Part shown: positions 16,820 through 25,304 of the stretch, in pieces
Position numbering within the stretch: position 1 is the stretch's first letter
Layout of the letters: each line of letters begins with the position of its first letter
Assembly (NCBI RefSeq): GCF_947493595.1
Contig: NZ_CANLRL010000003.1
Span: 1-64,000 of the forward strand
Source of the DNA: an uncultured Shimia sp.
GTDB taxonomy: Bacteria > Pseudomonadota > Alphaproteobacteria > Rhodobacterales > Rhodobacteraceae
DNA: 64,000 nucleotides
Direction: 5' to 3'
Made by a program: the position numbers and the translations under genes
The notes under the pieces: model-generated
Seen by the model: the letters and a program-made list of their open reading frames with translations, nothing else
What the model was told of the DNA's origin: nothing
The model's database searches: none

Positions 16820-17064
16820 TAGAGTATCCCTCCTTCTGAAAATCATGTTCTTGGGATGACAATAGCCCAGAACACGGCGTCTCTGAAACACAGAAATCCG
16901 GTTTCTTGGAAGATCTATTTGCACGTGGACTCCGGGTGCCACAGATGTCACGTAAAGTCACTCAACTCGAAATGCGATGAATATGATCAGCATGCAGTCA
17001 GAAAGGTCACTTCGGGCTCTTTCCGGCCGTACGCTGCATTCTACGCCAATGTCCGCACTGAGTA

Positions 17065-17964
17065 CTAATGCTTGAAACAATTCTCTCTGTGCCAGGCTAC
17101 AAACTCAGTCCTTGGCCGGTTGGCGAGGCGGTCCGGCACCAAGATCTTGCCGGACAAGTTGATCATCGATGTCACGGCTTCGATATCGTTGCTCTGGCGG
17201 GAAACCAGAATAGTTAGGTCGTCTGCTAACCCAACGAGGCCGCGATCAAACATCCAATGCGCGGTTCCGGACAGGGCGAGCCCATTGCTCACGATGTCAG
17301 GGCCGTCGTGTTCGACCGGTCTGATATGAGCGGCTTCCACCTCGGCGCGGCCACCGCCATTGATGAGACGCAAGCCCGTTATGGCACACCGTTCATTATA
17401 GGCGCGGAGTACATTCTTCCTGAAATTACGGTCGCGAACCGCGCGATTGGTCAACTGGTTTACGCGTTCTCGAGGGGGCATGTGTTGGAAAGGTGTTTGA
17501 GCATCTTGAAACCCTGGCATCTGCATCGAGTCACCCACGCGTGGCAGGATGTCCTCATCCCGTCCAAGGCCACGTTCGATAATTCGAGCAAAGTCTTCAG
17601 CGGAAAGGGTTCTGACCGCTGCTTGCGCGCGCCCGGAAATCTTACCTTGATCGTTCAACAAGCCTTGTTCGACGATTGAGTTTTCGTCCCGAAATGAAAC
17701 AGGGTCGCCGAAATCAAGATACGTTCCTGGCTCGATAACCGCCAAGAACATGTCCTGTTTCCGAGGATCCGGAATGATCTCCTGGACCTTAGCGACAGAA
17801 AAATAGCCCTTGGTCTCTTTGACTTTGCTTGGCTCCAGATAGACGATCCAATCCCCTTCACACTGTTGGGCACGCGAGAGGTATTGCTTGGGAAATTGAT
17901 ACCGCTCCGAGGGAATGTCGTCGTAGATCGAGTCGCTGCGATGGATGAAGATACCGAAGGTCAT
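17065..17964 (-). CDS. HNH endonuclease with N-terminal PUA/EVE-like domain (putative restriction nuclease)
   Basis: 299 residues. The C-terminal HNH domain is clear: FRKNVLRAYNERCAITG (Cys193), VEAAHIRPVEHDGPD (His213) and SNGLALSGTAHWMFDRG (Asn227, His236). The N-terminal 110 residues (TFGIFIHRSDSIYDD, QFPKQYL, GDWIVYLEPSKVKETKGYFSVAKV) look like a PUA/EVE/SRA-type base-reading fold, as found in modification-dependent restriction enzymes. The combination suggests a nuclease that cuts DNA carrying modified bases. It is the last gene of a three-gene unit behind an XRE regulator and a small membrane protein, adjacent to the integrase. The HNH call is strong; the specificity is inference. Confidence 0.85.
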   Translation of the reverse strand: MTFGIFIHRSDSIYDDIPSERYQFPKQYLSRAQQCEGDWIVYLEPSKVKETKGYFSVAKVQEIIPDPRKQDMFLAVIEPGTYLDFGDPVSFRDENSIVEQGLLNDQGKISGRAQAAVRTLSAEDFARIIERGLGRDEDILPRVGDSMQMPGFQDAQTPFQHMPPRERVNQLTNRAVRDRNFRKNVLRAYNERCAITGLRLINGGGRAEVEAAHIRPVEHDGPDIVSNGLALSGTAHWMFDRGLVGLADDLTILVSRQSNDIEAVTSMINLSGKILVPDRLANRPRTEFVAWHRENCFKH

Positions 17965-17968
17965 TGGA

Positions 17969-18265
17969 TCACCCGCGTTGGAGGCGTTCCAGCTTTCGAT
18001 CGGCCGCGCGAAGGGTTAGCACCGCACCTGTCAAAAATGGAAGCGCCAAGCCAGCCGCAGCGATTGCTAAAATCATGATGGTGGCCAAAACTGAGTATTC
18101 AGCGGTCTGTTGCGCCAATGATAGTCGGCCCAAGCCAATCAGGTAGAACACACTGGTTCCCAGGAGGATCAGGTAAAGCGGGCCAAAGGGTTCAATCACC
18201 TCACGACGGGTGCGCTCCAAGGCCGAATGCCGCAACATGTTCCAGCGTTTGCTTGCTTTGTTCAC
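17969..18265 (-). CDS. Small membrane protein
   Basis: 98 residues. A basic N-terminus (MNKASKRWNMLRHSALERTRRE) is followed by two hydrophobic helices at about 27-46 and 58-84, then a charged tail (RAADRKLERLQRG). It sits 4 bases from the HNH gene and 4 bases from the XRE gene, so the three form one transcription unit. No family was recognised. In a defence-type unit such a protein could be an effector or anchor, but nothing in the sequence proves this. Confidence 0.65.
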   Translation of the reverse strand: MNKASKRWNMLRHSALERTRREVIEPFGPLYLILLGTSVFYLIGLGRLSLAQQTAEYSVLATIMILAIAAAGLALPFLTGAVLTLRAADRKLERLQRG

Positions 18266-18269
18266 CAGA

Positions 18270-18692
18270 CTACTCCCTTACTAACTCGATCCATGTGTGC
18301 ACGTCGTCATCACTGACTTCACGGCCTTCGACGTGCGACTGATACCAGCGAGCTACGATTGCTCCGCGTTTCTCGCTCTTAATTCTGATGTCTTCCTCAG
18401 TGAGGTGTTGATCGAGCGAAATCTCGATCCTCTTTAGGGCTTCGAAGTCGTGCGCGGCCCTAACAGATTTAGTCCCCAAAAGGATCCATGCTGCGTCCAC
18501 ATCGAACTTGTCGGCAATTGCGACCAAGGCCTCAACGGGAAGGCCGCGCTGGCCTTTTTCGTAGCTGTGATAGGCGCGGTGTGAGACGCCGATCGCGTCC
18601 GCCATAGCGGTTTGCGTCAAGCCAACTTCGTTGCGCGCGATCGCAAGACGCGCACCCATTGCCGAGAAGACAGCCTTCAAGTCCCGCGCCAT
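18270..18692 (-). CDS. XRE-family transcriptional regulator
   Basis: 140 residues. The N-terminal helix-turn-helix (ARLAIARNEVGLTQTAMADAIGVSHRAYHSYEKGQRGLP split across residues 14-51) is a standard cI/Cro-type domain. The remainder (DFEALKRIEISLDQHLTEEDIRIKSEKRG) is a helical C-terminal part of unknown role. It starts at the ATG at 18692, divergent from the excisionase at 18846. A short inverted repeat lies 13 bases upstream of its start, suggesting autoregulation and control of the excision genes. Confidence 0.85.
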   Translation of the reverse strand: MARDLKAVFSAMGARLAIARNEVGLTQTAMADAIGVSHRAYHSYEKGQRGLPVEALVAIADKFDVDAAWILLGTKSVRAAHDFEALKRIEISLDQHLTEEDIRIKSEKRGAIVARWYQSHVEGREVSDDDVHTWIELVRE

Positions 18693-18704
18693 GCAAGGTT
18701 CCCA

Positions 18705-18720
18705 TTGACGTGACTGTCAA
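18705..18720. promoter_or_regulatory. Candidate operator between the XRE regulator and the excisionase
   Basis: An inverted repeat TTGAC-N6-GTCAA lies 13 bases before the XRE start in the divergent region 18693-18845. Its symmetry and position fit a dimeric XRE-type repressor. It is a candidate only. Confidence 0.4.
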
Positions 18721-18845
18721 ATTGCGCGAAACTGCACAAAATGACATAAATTTCCTGTTAATCCCATCTGACCACGTCAGAAGGTGCAGAACAAGCGATT
18801 CCATGCGCATCGCCGACTCAACTTAAGCGGACAAGGACGACTGAA

Positions 18846-19193
18846 ATGGCAGAGACCAACTATTCAGACAGCTCTCAGATCCTGGGGCTTGGGAAAACGC
18901 CCGCTCAATGGGTCGAAGTCATGGCCGGGATGGGGATCGATATTTCTGAACGCACTTTGCGGGAACGGGCCAATGAGACGGGCGCTTTTTATCGCCTTGG
19001 GCGGACCATGCTCATCACGCCCGCGCAGATTGATACGATTTTTGAAGGAGGCCAGTCATGCCGCTCCAAATTTACAAGAGGGGCCGTTTCTACTGGGCCA
19101 AGGGGTGGGTTGAATACAACGGCAGGCCAATCGCCGGCCCATACCGGCGAAGCACTAAGGCATCTACAGAAGAGGGCGCGAGGGACTGGATAA
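18846..19193 (+). CDS. Excisionase-like DNA-binding protein overlapping the integrase
   Basis: 115 residues. The N-terminal part (LGLGKTPAQWVEVMAGMGIDISERTLRERANETGAFYRLGR in pieces over 13-53, then MLITPAQIDTIFEG) is a winged-helix/excisionase type fold like the small helper genes that precede integrases in Rhodobacterales islands. After residue 68 the composition becomes basic and low in structure (CRSKFTRGAVSTGPRGG). The last 136 bases overlap the integrase start in another frame. It is the likely directionality factor for the downstream recombinase. Confidence 0.68.
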   Translation: MAETNYSDSSQILGLGKTPAQWVEVMAGMGIDISERTLRERANETGAFYRLGRTMLITPAQIDTIFEGGQSCRSKFTRGAVSTGPRGGLNTTAGQSPAHTGEALRHLQKRARGTG

Positions 19194-20152
19194 ACCATGA
19201 GACCGAACGTCAGATTCGTCGCTATGTCGTGGGCGACGAGCCGAGCAAGACGTTCTCCGATGCTATCATGCTGTACAACGCGTCCCCCAAAGCAGCGAAG
19301 CAGTTGATTCCGATTGTCGAAGCAATCGGCGACCTGTCGCTAGGCGCGATATCTGGTGCGCTATTGAAGAGCCTTGGACCAAAGCTGAAGCCCAAAGCAT
19401 CAACCGACACCTGGTGGCGTGAAATCGTGACGCCCGCGAGTGCGGTCATCAACAACGCGCACGAGCTGGAAGGCACCCCGCTCATCCGCGTGAAGCCCTA
19501 CGACAAGTTCGAGCGGATCGCGCAGGACAAGCGGCGAGGGAAGCTAAGTCGTGTAGAGCGCACGCCAGCCGACAAGGAATGGATAGAGGCCTTTTGCCGT
19601 GCAGCAGATCCGTACAACGCCGCACTGGTTCGTTTCATGTTTGAGACGGCAGCGCGAATTGATCAGGCCGTATCATTGGAGCCGGATGATCTTCGGCCGC
19701 ACGAGAACAAAGTTCGCGTGAAAGCGCAGAAGGGACATCCGGAAAGTTGGATCACCGTCTCACCTCAGATGATGGACGAGCTACTCGCGTTGCCGCCTAA
19801 ACGCCCCAAGAATCGCAAGACCAGCAAGCTCATGAAGGCATGCGTTTTCGGCTATGGGAGTTCTACCGGTTACAACACGCGATGGAAGACGATCTGCAAG
19901 CGCGCAGGTATCCCGTACCTTTCTGCCCACCCGGCAGGACGGCACGGCTTCTTCACGGAGCTTGTTGTCCGTCAGGGCGTCGATCCCGTCACGGCAGCCA
20001 AGGCTGGACGCTGGTCAGACCCCAATTTGCCCATGCGGATTTATGCCCACGCAGAGACCGATGAGGCCGACATCAGGGCCCGTTTTCGTACAAACCACGT
20101 ACAGGATGACGCTGTACAAATACCCAACAGCAAGAAATCACATAAGGAATAG
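19058..20152 (+). CDS. Tyrosine recombinase / integrase
   Basis: 364 residues with an N-terminal DNA-binding region (1-165) and a catalytic domain. The active-site residues can be placed: Arg200 (ETAARIDQAV), Lys225 (VKAQKGHPES), the SAHPAGRHG block (His291, Arg295), Trp319 (AGRWSD) and the nucleophile Tyr329 (MRIYAHAE). All are present, so the enzyme should be active. It ends 15 bases before a tRNA 3' fragment, the classic layout of an island integrase facing its attachment site. The excisionase-like gene precedes and overlaps it. Confidence 0.93.
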   Translation: MPLQIYKRGRFYWAKGWVEYNGRPIAGPYRRSTKASTEEGARDWINHETERQIRRYVVGDEPSKTFSDAIMLYNASPKAAKQLIPIVEAIGDLSLGAISGALLKSLGPKLKPKASTDTWWREIVTPASAVINNAHELEGTPLIRVKPYDKFERIAQDKRRGKLSRVERTPADKEWIEAFCRAADPYNAALVRFMFETAARIDQAVSLEPDDLRPHENKVRVKAQKGHPESWITVSPQMMDELLALPPKRPKNRKTSKLMKACVFGYGSSTGYNTRWKTICKRAGIPYLSAHPAGRHGFFTELVVRQGVDPVTAAKAGRWSDPNLPMRIYAHAETDEADIRARFRTNHVQDDAVQIPNSKKSHKE

Positions 20153-20166
20153 CTCTATGAACGCAT

Positions 20167-20213
20167 CCCTCCTAAGGGGCAGGTTGCAGGTTCGAATCCT
20201 GCCGGGGTCGCCA
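20167..20213 (+). other. tRNA 3' fragment: integration attachment site (attR/attL)
   Basis: The sequence contains an anticodon loop CTCCTAA (anticodon CCT), a T arm GCAGG-TTCGAAT-CCTGC, an acceptor strand CGGGGTC, a G discriminator and an encoded CCA at 20211-20213. No D arm or 5' acceptor strand precedes it; upstream is the integrase end. It is therefore a 3' fragment, most simply of a tRNA-Arg(CCT) gene, and the crossover is probably within the anticodon-to-3'-end identity block. The intact tRNA should lie at the other end of the island, left of this window. Confidence 0.8.
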
Positions 20214-20394
20214 TTTTAAACATTTTCTTTTAAAACAATTGTTTGAAGCATCTCATTGCGATGGTGGTTCCGGTTTTGTGTGGTGTCTTGGTGGTTCCGG
20301 AGACGGAATGTGGAGTTCCAGAGCTTTTGTTGGCGCAGGGCTTTCAGCACTTTTTGATGATTTGCCTATCGAGCTATTTCCTAGCTAAGTCTTG
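20214..20394. other. Gene-free stretch after the att site
   Basis: AT-rich just after the tRNA fragment, then sequence with no defensible frame. It contains two copies of GGTGGTTCCGG at about 20262 and 20289, possibly debris of an inserted element. Together with 20656-20731, beyond the transposase remnant, nothing else is recognised. Confidence 0.4.
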
Positions 20395-20655
20395 CTGAAG
20401 ATCTTCGGCGTCCGTTTGCCACGCACCGTCAAGTATGGCTGCTTGACGGGTTGAGGAGGCCAATGATCAAGATGGATGAAGTTCTGGCCCGTGCTGCCCT
20501 TCCATTACTGGATGTACGGGGTGTTCTGTTCCTGCATAACCTCGAGCTGGATCGTCGTGTTAAACATGCGGCTTCTCGAGATGAAGTCTGCATGCGGATG
20601 ATAACAGTGCCAGGTGTTGGCCCGATCGCGGCTCTGGCTTTCAAATCAGCCGCGC
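20395..20655 (+). pseudogene. IS110-family transposase remnant
   Basis: Two frames together read as the C-terminal part of an IS110/IS116 transposase. LKIFGVRLPRTVKYGCL (frame at 20395) ends at a TGA at 20452; the shifted frame then gives RRPMIKMDEVLARAALP, LELDRRVKHAASRDE and VCMRMITVPGVGPIAALAF. The last is the hallmark of the Transposase_20 domain. Similarity stops abruptly after AALAFKSA, so the 3' end is lost, and the 5' catalytic DEDD part is absent. It is an inactive fragment beside the island attachment site. Confidence 0.75.
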
Positions 20656-20731
20656 CAAACGCTCTGTTGGATTTGAGCCCCTTTGGGCCAAGAATGGACG
20701 ACGGACGTGGTAAAATACCAATGCGGGTGGT

Positions 20732-21262
20732 CTATTTCCCCCAGGGGCAGAGTTCTTCCACTTGTTGGCGACCAAGGTCGTTCAGTGTTTTTATGTTGTC
20801 CAAATAGATTTTCTCAGGGTCTGAAACGTGAGCGAGGACTTTGGTCAACTGCTCCTGACGCAGAAGATGAATGGTTGGGTAAGGGGCGCGGTTGGTAAAG
20901 TGGCTGAGATCGTCTGCGGCCACACCGTCAAATTGATATTGAGGATGAAAAGAGGCCAATTGAACGTGCTCTATCAGGTCTGCGTTCTCCAGCAGCTGCT
21001 GAAACCAATCGAGCAAGGTGAGGTAATCCCCAAACTCTTCCAGACCCTGAGGAAACATCAGCAAGCTTGTGGCAACGTCATTTTCGTTGGCCCCAAGGAG
21101 GTGCTGCAATTCATCCACAAAGAACTGCTTTAGGTCCGCATCGGTGGTGGCATCACATATGGCATAGCGGACTTGATCTCGGGCTATAACGCTCGAGGAA
21201 AATGGGCAGAGGTTCAATCCTACGACCATTTGTTCAAGCCATTGACGGGTGTTTTTGACCAC
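20732..21262 (-). CDS. DUF1415 family protein
   Basis: 176 residues from a GTG at 21262. Family blocks are recognisable: RQWLEQMVVGLNLCPFSS at the N-terminus, LLMFPQGLEEFGDYLTLLDWFQQLL in the middle, and VQLASFHPQYQFDG, NRAPYPTIHLLRQEQL and DPEKIYLDN toward the end. DUF1415 proteins are cytoplasmic and of unknown function, and are more familiar from gammaproteobacteria. The start is uncertain: no clear ribosome site precedes the GTG, and the frame is open upstream without an ATG until a TGA. It ends right beside the transposase remnant. Confidence 0.85.
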   Translation of the reverse strand: MVKNTRQWLEQMVVGLNLCPFSSSVIARDQVRYAICDATTDADLKQFFVDELQHLLGANENDVATSLLMFPQGLEEFGDYLTLLDWFQQLLENADLIEHVQLASFHPQYQFDGVAADDLSHFTNRAPYPTIHLLRQEQLTKVLAHVSDPEKIYLDNIKTLNDLGRQQVEELCPWGK

Positions 21263-21536
21263 GTCTTGATGCGCGTTTGACAGCGTTTGTGGGGCAAGCT
21301 TGGCGATGCGACAAATCCTTTCCTGTTTGACCCGTTTAAATCACGTTCTGCTCGTACTTCCAATTTGTTTGCAGAAGTCAAAACCGTCAGATCTGGTGTC
21401 GGATGTCAGCGCTGATGCGGCCACTAGCCGGCAGATACCTTTCTGGCGAGCTGGCAATGTGGGGTGAATGTCACAGCGTGGATCAAGTTTGTGCAACGCC
21501 AAATTCTCCGCGGACGCAGAAACAGCAGGCAGGTGG

Positions 21537-21851
21537 TTACTTACCGCAATAGTCAGCAGTGACAGCAATCACGCGTTTGTCTTGGAAGAAGATGATCTGA
21601 CCGTTCTGCTGCATGCCGGTCAGTGTGTTGGAGACACGCGACGCGGTGGTGATTTTGTTTCTGATAAAGACCGGTTCCCAGTCGGCGGCTTGAAGCACGC
21701 AATCGCTGCGCAAGCGGCCCAGTTGCAGGGCGAGCTCCGGGAAGCCGTTTTGGGCGGCGATTTTCGGGTCGGAATATTGGCCGTCCACCCCCATGCAGCC
21801 GGTGAGAAAGGTTGCCGAGGCGATAAGGGCGGATGGAATGAGCGCCTTCAT
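21537..21851 (-). CDS. Small lipoprotein
   Basis: 104 residues with a lipoprotein signal (ALIASATFLTGC, Cys19). The mature part is LRSDCVLQAADWEPVFIRNKITTASRVSNTLTGMQQNGQ in short recognisable pieces, ending TADYCGK. Two mature Cys may pair. No family was recognised. It lies 18 bases after another lipoprotein gene on the same strand, suggesting an operon. The 274 bases between this gene and the DUF1415 gene are empty. Confidence 0.7.
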   Translation of the reverse strand: MKALIPSALIASATFLTGCMGVDGQYSDPKIAAQNGFPELALQLGRLRSDCVLQAADWEPVFIRNKITTASRVSNTLTGMQQNGQIIFFQDKRVIAVTADYCGK

Positions 21852-21869
21852 GGATTGGGTCTCTTTCCG

Positions 21870-22403
21870 TTAGTTCGACTTATTAAGATGGAAAGTAGTG
21901 ACCATGCCACTATAGGCATAGCCGTCCAGAATCAGGCTGTGTTGTCCTTTGGTAAGTAAGAAGCCATCTTTGACTTTGCCTTTAAAGGCGTAGCCTTCAG
22001 CCTCCAGGAGTTTGCGCAGGGTTAGTCCGCCAGAGGTCACTGAACCGTAGTTCCCGAGGACGAAAACGCAGCCCTGCTGCGAGACATTAAAACTTGTGTT
22101 CTTGCTGTTGATCCGGTCCATCGCGCTGTCGCCGCGTTTTTTTCTAAACGCGGATGATTTGCCAAAGGAGGTCGCTGGGGTGAAGCCCAGAGATTGCATT
22201 TTTTTGGCGCTCACAATGGTCCCGTTTTCAACGGCATCCAAGCAGAGCGGGATGAGGGGTTTGAATTCAGACATCGCAAGTGCGGAGGCGTTTTTGTTGT
22301 ACTCCTCCACGCGTTTGATTTGCTCGGCGCGGTATTCGGGGGCGTTGCTCATGCAGCCTGCAAGAAATGCGCAGGACGTTGCGATCAAAAGAAGTTTTTT
22401 CAT
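21870..22403 (-). CDS. Lipoprotein of unknown function
   Basis: 177 residues. A clean lipobox ATSCAFLAGC places the lipid Cys at residue 17. A charged helix follows (EYRAEQIKRVEEYNKNA), then a domain with SQQGCVFVLGNYGSVTSGG and a C-terminal beta-rich segment (HSLILDGYAYSGMVTTFHL). No enzyme motif is visible. It is the first gene of the pair with the lipoprotein at 21537, and divergent from the lipoprotein at 22579. Confidence 0.75.
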   Translation of the reverse strand: MKKLLLIATSCAFLAGCMSNAPEYRAEQIKRVEEYNKNASALAMSEFKPLIPLCLDAVENGTIVSAKKMQSLGFTPATSFGKSSAFRKKRGDSAMDRINSKNTSFNVSQQGCVFVLGNYGSVTSGGLTLRKLLEAEGYAFKGKVKDGFLLTKGQHSLILDGYAYSGMVTTFHLNKSN

Positions 22404-22578
22404 GTCAGGGCCTTAAAGGAAGTTGTTTGCTCTTAAGGGGATCGCGCATAGGTGGCAATGGGGGGCTAAACAGAGGGCTCATTAGGCAACAGTGTCTTAG
22501 GTATAATTGATGGTTCAGGTTGATGATTTTCTTAATGCCACTACCACAGGCAGCGGTGATTCAATTTTAGGAACCAAC

Positions 22579-23067
22579 ATGACTATCTCTAAACTGCTTA
22601 TAGGCGTTGCTCTTTCTCTGAGTGTTGCGGCCTGCTCCACCGTTGAAGGCCCGTCTGATAAGGCGATTTCCGTCAGCTTCAAAAATCAGGCCGGTAGCAG
22701 CTACTTGGCCGGGTATAACCCCGTTCCGGTGCGGGCGGCCGTTGGTAAAAAGAGCGTGCCTGCCATTTGCCAAATCACATCGGCAAATTTCGAAAGCCCC
22801 TCTTTCAAGTCACCTGCCAAAGTGAACCTGCCAGCCTACAGCAAAGGCGCACAGAATGTCACACTGAGCTGCACATACGAGGAAGAGACAAAAACCGTCA
22901 CCGTTGCTCCTGAGAACCTGTCGGCGAAAGCACGTGCAGGGTCTGCGATTGGCGTTGCACTCTTGTGCCCAATTTGTGGGGTTGGTGTTGCGGCTGCGGG
23001 CGCAGCCAAAAACAAAGACAGTGACATCTATGGCTTTGTCCAATTGGACCTGTCTTTCGACGGCTGA
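22579..23067 (+). CDS. Lipoprotein with C-terminal glycine-rich membrane-like segment
   Basis: 162 residues from the ATG at 22579, behind TAGGAA. The lipobox is LSVAAC (Cys18). The mature N-terminal half looks like a beta-sandwich (ISVSFKNQAGSSYLAGYNPVPV, then CTYEEETKTVTV). Residues about 120-145 are Ala/Gly/Cys-rich (VALLCPICGVGVAAAGAA) and could insert in a membrane. It ends with VQLDLSFDG. Function unknown. A strong terminator shared with pnp follows. Confidence 0.75.
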   Translation: MTISKLLIGVALSLSVAACSTVEGPSDKAISVSFKNQAGSSYLAGYNPVPVRAAVGKKSVPAICQITSANFESPSFKSPAKVNLPAYSKGAQNVTLSCTYEEETKTVTVAPENLSAKARAGSAIGVALLCPICGVGVAAAGAAKNKDSDIYGFVQLDLSFDG

Positions 23068-23098
23068 GCCTGGCTTGATTTGGCTGATCCGTAAAAAA

Positions 23099-23130
23099 AG
23101 CCCCGGTGTTTCCACCGGGGCTTTCGTTTT
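23099..23130. terminator. Bidirectional intrinsic terminator between the lipoprotein gene and pnp
   Basis: A perfect 10-base stem AGCCCCGGTG/CACCGGGGCT with a TTTC loop, T-rich on the plus side and preceded by seven A on the other strand. It can end transcription from both converging genes. Confidence 0.9.
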
Positions 23131-23147
23131 GTCAGAGAGAGCAGACC

Positions 23148-25292
23148 TTAGTCTTCTTTCTTCTCTTTTTTCTCAGCAACGATCTCTTCGCCGGTTTCCT
23201 GATCCACAATCTTCATGGACAGGCGAACCTTGCCGCGGTCGTCAAAGCCAAGCAGTTTGACTTTCACTTCCTGGCCTTCTTTCAGAACGTCGGATGGGTG
23301 GTTCAGGCGGCGGTTCTCGATTTGAGACACGTGCACCAGACCGTCGCGCTTGCCGAAGAAGTTCACAAACGCGCCGAAGTCGACGATTTTCACAACTTTA
23401 CCGGTGTAGATTGCGCCTTCTTCCGGCTCTGCCACGATCGAGTGGATCATGTCGTAAGCCTTCTTGATGGCTTCGCCGTTTGGCGAGGCAATCTTGATCA
23501 CGCCTTCGTCGTTGATGTCGACTTTGGCGCCGGACACTTCAACGATTTCACGGATGACCTTACCACCGGAGCCGATCACTTCACGGATCTTGTCGGTTGG
23601 GATGTTCATGGTCTCGATGCGTGGAGCGTGGACGGAGAATTCCGCAGCACCTGTGATCGATTTGTTCATCTCACCCAGGATGTGCATGCGGCCGTCTTTG
23701 GCTTGAGCCAAAGCTTTTTCCATGATTTCCGGTGTGATGCCCGCAACCTTGATGTCCATCTGCAGCGAGGTGATGCCGTTTTCGGTACCTGCCACTTTGA
23801 AGTCCATGTCGCCGAGGTGGTCTTCGTCACCCAGGATGTCAGACAGGATCGCGTAGGAGCCGTCTTCTTCCAGGATCAGGCCCATGGCCACACCCGCAAC
23901 TGCGGATTTCAGAGGCACACCTGCGTCCATCATGGACAGGGAGCCGCCACAAACGGACGCCATGGAGGACGAGCCGTTGGATTCGGTGATCTCGGACACG
24001 ATGCGCACGGTGTAAGGGAAGTCGGTTGCCGCTGGCAGAACCGCCTGCAGCGCACGCCATGCCAACTTGCCGTGACCAATTTCGCGACGGCCGGGAGGGC
24101 CCACACGACCAGCTTCACCCACAGAGTATGGAGGGAAGTTGTAGTGCAGCAGGAAGTTGGATTTGAAGTTGCCGTGCAGTGCGTCGATGAACTGTTCGTC
24201 ATCGCCGGTGCCCAGTGTGGTCACAACCAGACCCTGTGTTTCGCCACGGGTGAACAGAGCGGAGCCGTGGGTCCGTGGGAGCAGGCCGGTCTGGCACACG
24301 ATGTCGCGGATCTCGTCGGTTTTACGACCGTCGATGCGGGTGCCGGTTTTGACAACGTCACCGCGCAGGATGCCGCCTTCGAGCTTCTTCAGAGCGGAGC
24401 CGAGGTTGGCATCTTCAAGCTGCTCTTCTGTCAGAGCGGCTTTGATTGCTTCACGTGCAGCGGCAACAGCGGCAGTGCGCTCTTGCTTGTCGGTGATGGC
24501 AAATGCGGCGCGCATCTGCTCTTCGCCAGCCGCTTTCACAGCTTCGTAGAGGTCAGCGTAATCAGGCGCTTGGAAGTCAAACGGCTCTTTTGCAGCGTCT
24601 TCGGCCAGATCAATGATCAGGTCGATCACCGGCTGGATGGAATCGTGGGCAAATTTCACCGCACCGAGCATCTCTGCTTCGGACAGTTCGTAAGCTTCGG
24701 ATTCAACCATCATCACCGCGTCTTTGGTGCCGGCTACAACCAGGTCCAGACGTTGGTCAGGGTTCTGACGCAGGTCCTGCATGTCGTCTACGGTTGGGTT
24801 CAAGATGTACTCGCCATCTTCAAAGCCAACACGTGCAGCAGCCACTGGGCCCATGAACGGTGCGCCAGAGATGGTCAGAGCTGCGGAGGCTGCGATCATG
24901 GCAACCATGTCTGGGTCGTTGACCAGATCGTGGGACAGCACGGTGCACATCACCAGAACTTCGTTTTTGAAGCCAGGGACAAACAGCGGACGGATCGGAC
25001 GGTCGATCAGGCGCGCAGTCAGTGTTTCTTTTTCTGTTGGGCGCGCTTCGCGCTTAAAGAAGCCACCCGGTACTTTACCGGCGGCGTAGTATTTCTCTTG
25101 GTAGTGCACAGTCAGAGGGAAAAAGTCCTGACCGGGCTTTGGTGCCTTTGCAAAAGTCACTGCGGCCATCACGGAGGTTTCGCCCAGAGTGGCGATCACA
25201 CAACCGTCGGCCTGACGGGCAATCTTACCCGTTTCCAGAGTGAGCGTTTCTTCGCCCCACTGCATGGATTTTTTGGTTTCTTCGAACATCAT
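23148..25292 (-). CDS. pnp: Polyribonucleotide nucleotidyltransferase (PNPase)
   Basis: 714 residues, full length. Two RNase PH cores are present: the first begins with [19 protein letters not shown] and the second includes [14 protein letters not shown] and the [11 protein letters not shown] block. A KH domain ([18 protein letters not shown], about 560) and a C-terminal S1 domain ([20 protein letters not shown], about 625) follow, with an acidic/Lys tail. The enzyme degrades RNA 3' to 5' with phosphate and can add tails, as part of the RNA degradosome. Start ATG 25292 follows AGGA; the ATG at 25289 is an alternative. It is the last member of the dispersed rbfA-truB-rpsO-pnp group and carries a leader hairpin upstream. 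Confidence 0.98.
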   Translation of the reverse strand: MMFEETKKSMQWGEETLTLETGKIARQADGCVIATLGETSVMAAVTFAKAPKPGQDFFPLTVHYQEKYYAAGKVPGGFFKREARPTEKETLTARLIDRPIRPLFVPGFKNEVLVMCTVLSHDLVNDPDMVAMIAASAALTISGAPFMGPVAAARVGFEDGEYILNPTVDDMQDLRQNPDQRLDLVVAGTKDAVMMVESEAYELSEAEMLGAVKFAHDSIQPVIDLIIDLAEDAAKEPFDFQAPDYADLYEAVKAAGEEQMRAAFAITDKQERTAAVAAAREAIKAALTEEQLEDANLGSALKKLEGGILRGDVVKTGTRIDGRKTDEIRDIVCQTGLLPRTHGSALFTRGETQGLVVTTLGTGDDEQFIDALHGNFKSNFLLHYNFPPYSVGEAGRVGPPGRREIGHGKLAWRALQAVLPAATDFPYTVRIVSEITESNGSSSMASVCGGSLSMMDAGVPLKSAVAGVAMGLILEEDGSYAILSDILGDEDHLGDMDFKVAGTENGITSLQMDIKVAGITPEIMEKALAQAKDGRMHILGEMNKSITGAAEFSVHAPRIETMNIPTDKIREVIGSGGKVIREIVEVSGAKVDINDEGVIKIASPNGEAIKKAYDMIHSIVAEPEEGAIYTGKVVKIVDFGAFVNFFGKRDGLVHVSQIENRRLNHPSDVLKEGQEVKVKLLGFDDRGKVRLSMKIVDQETGEEIVAEKKEKKED

Positions 25293-25304
25293 CGTATCCT
25301 AGCT

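Noticed and set aside
20167-20213. A complete tRNA gene
   Set aside because: The D arm and 5' acceptor strand are missing; only the part from the anticodon loop to CCA is present.
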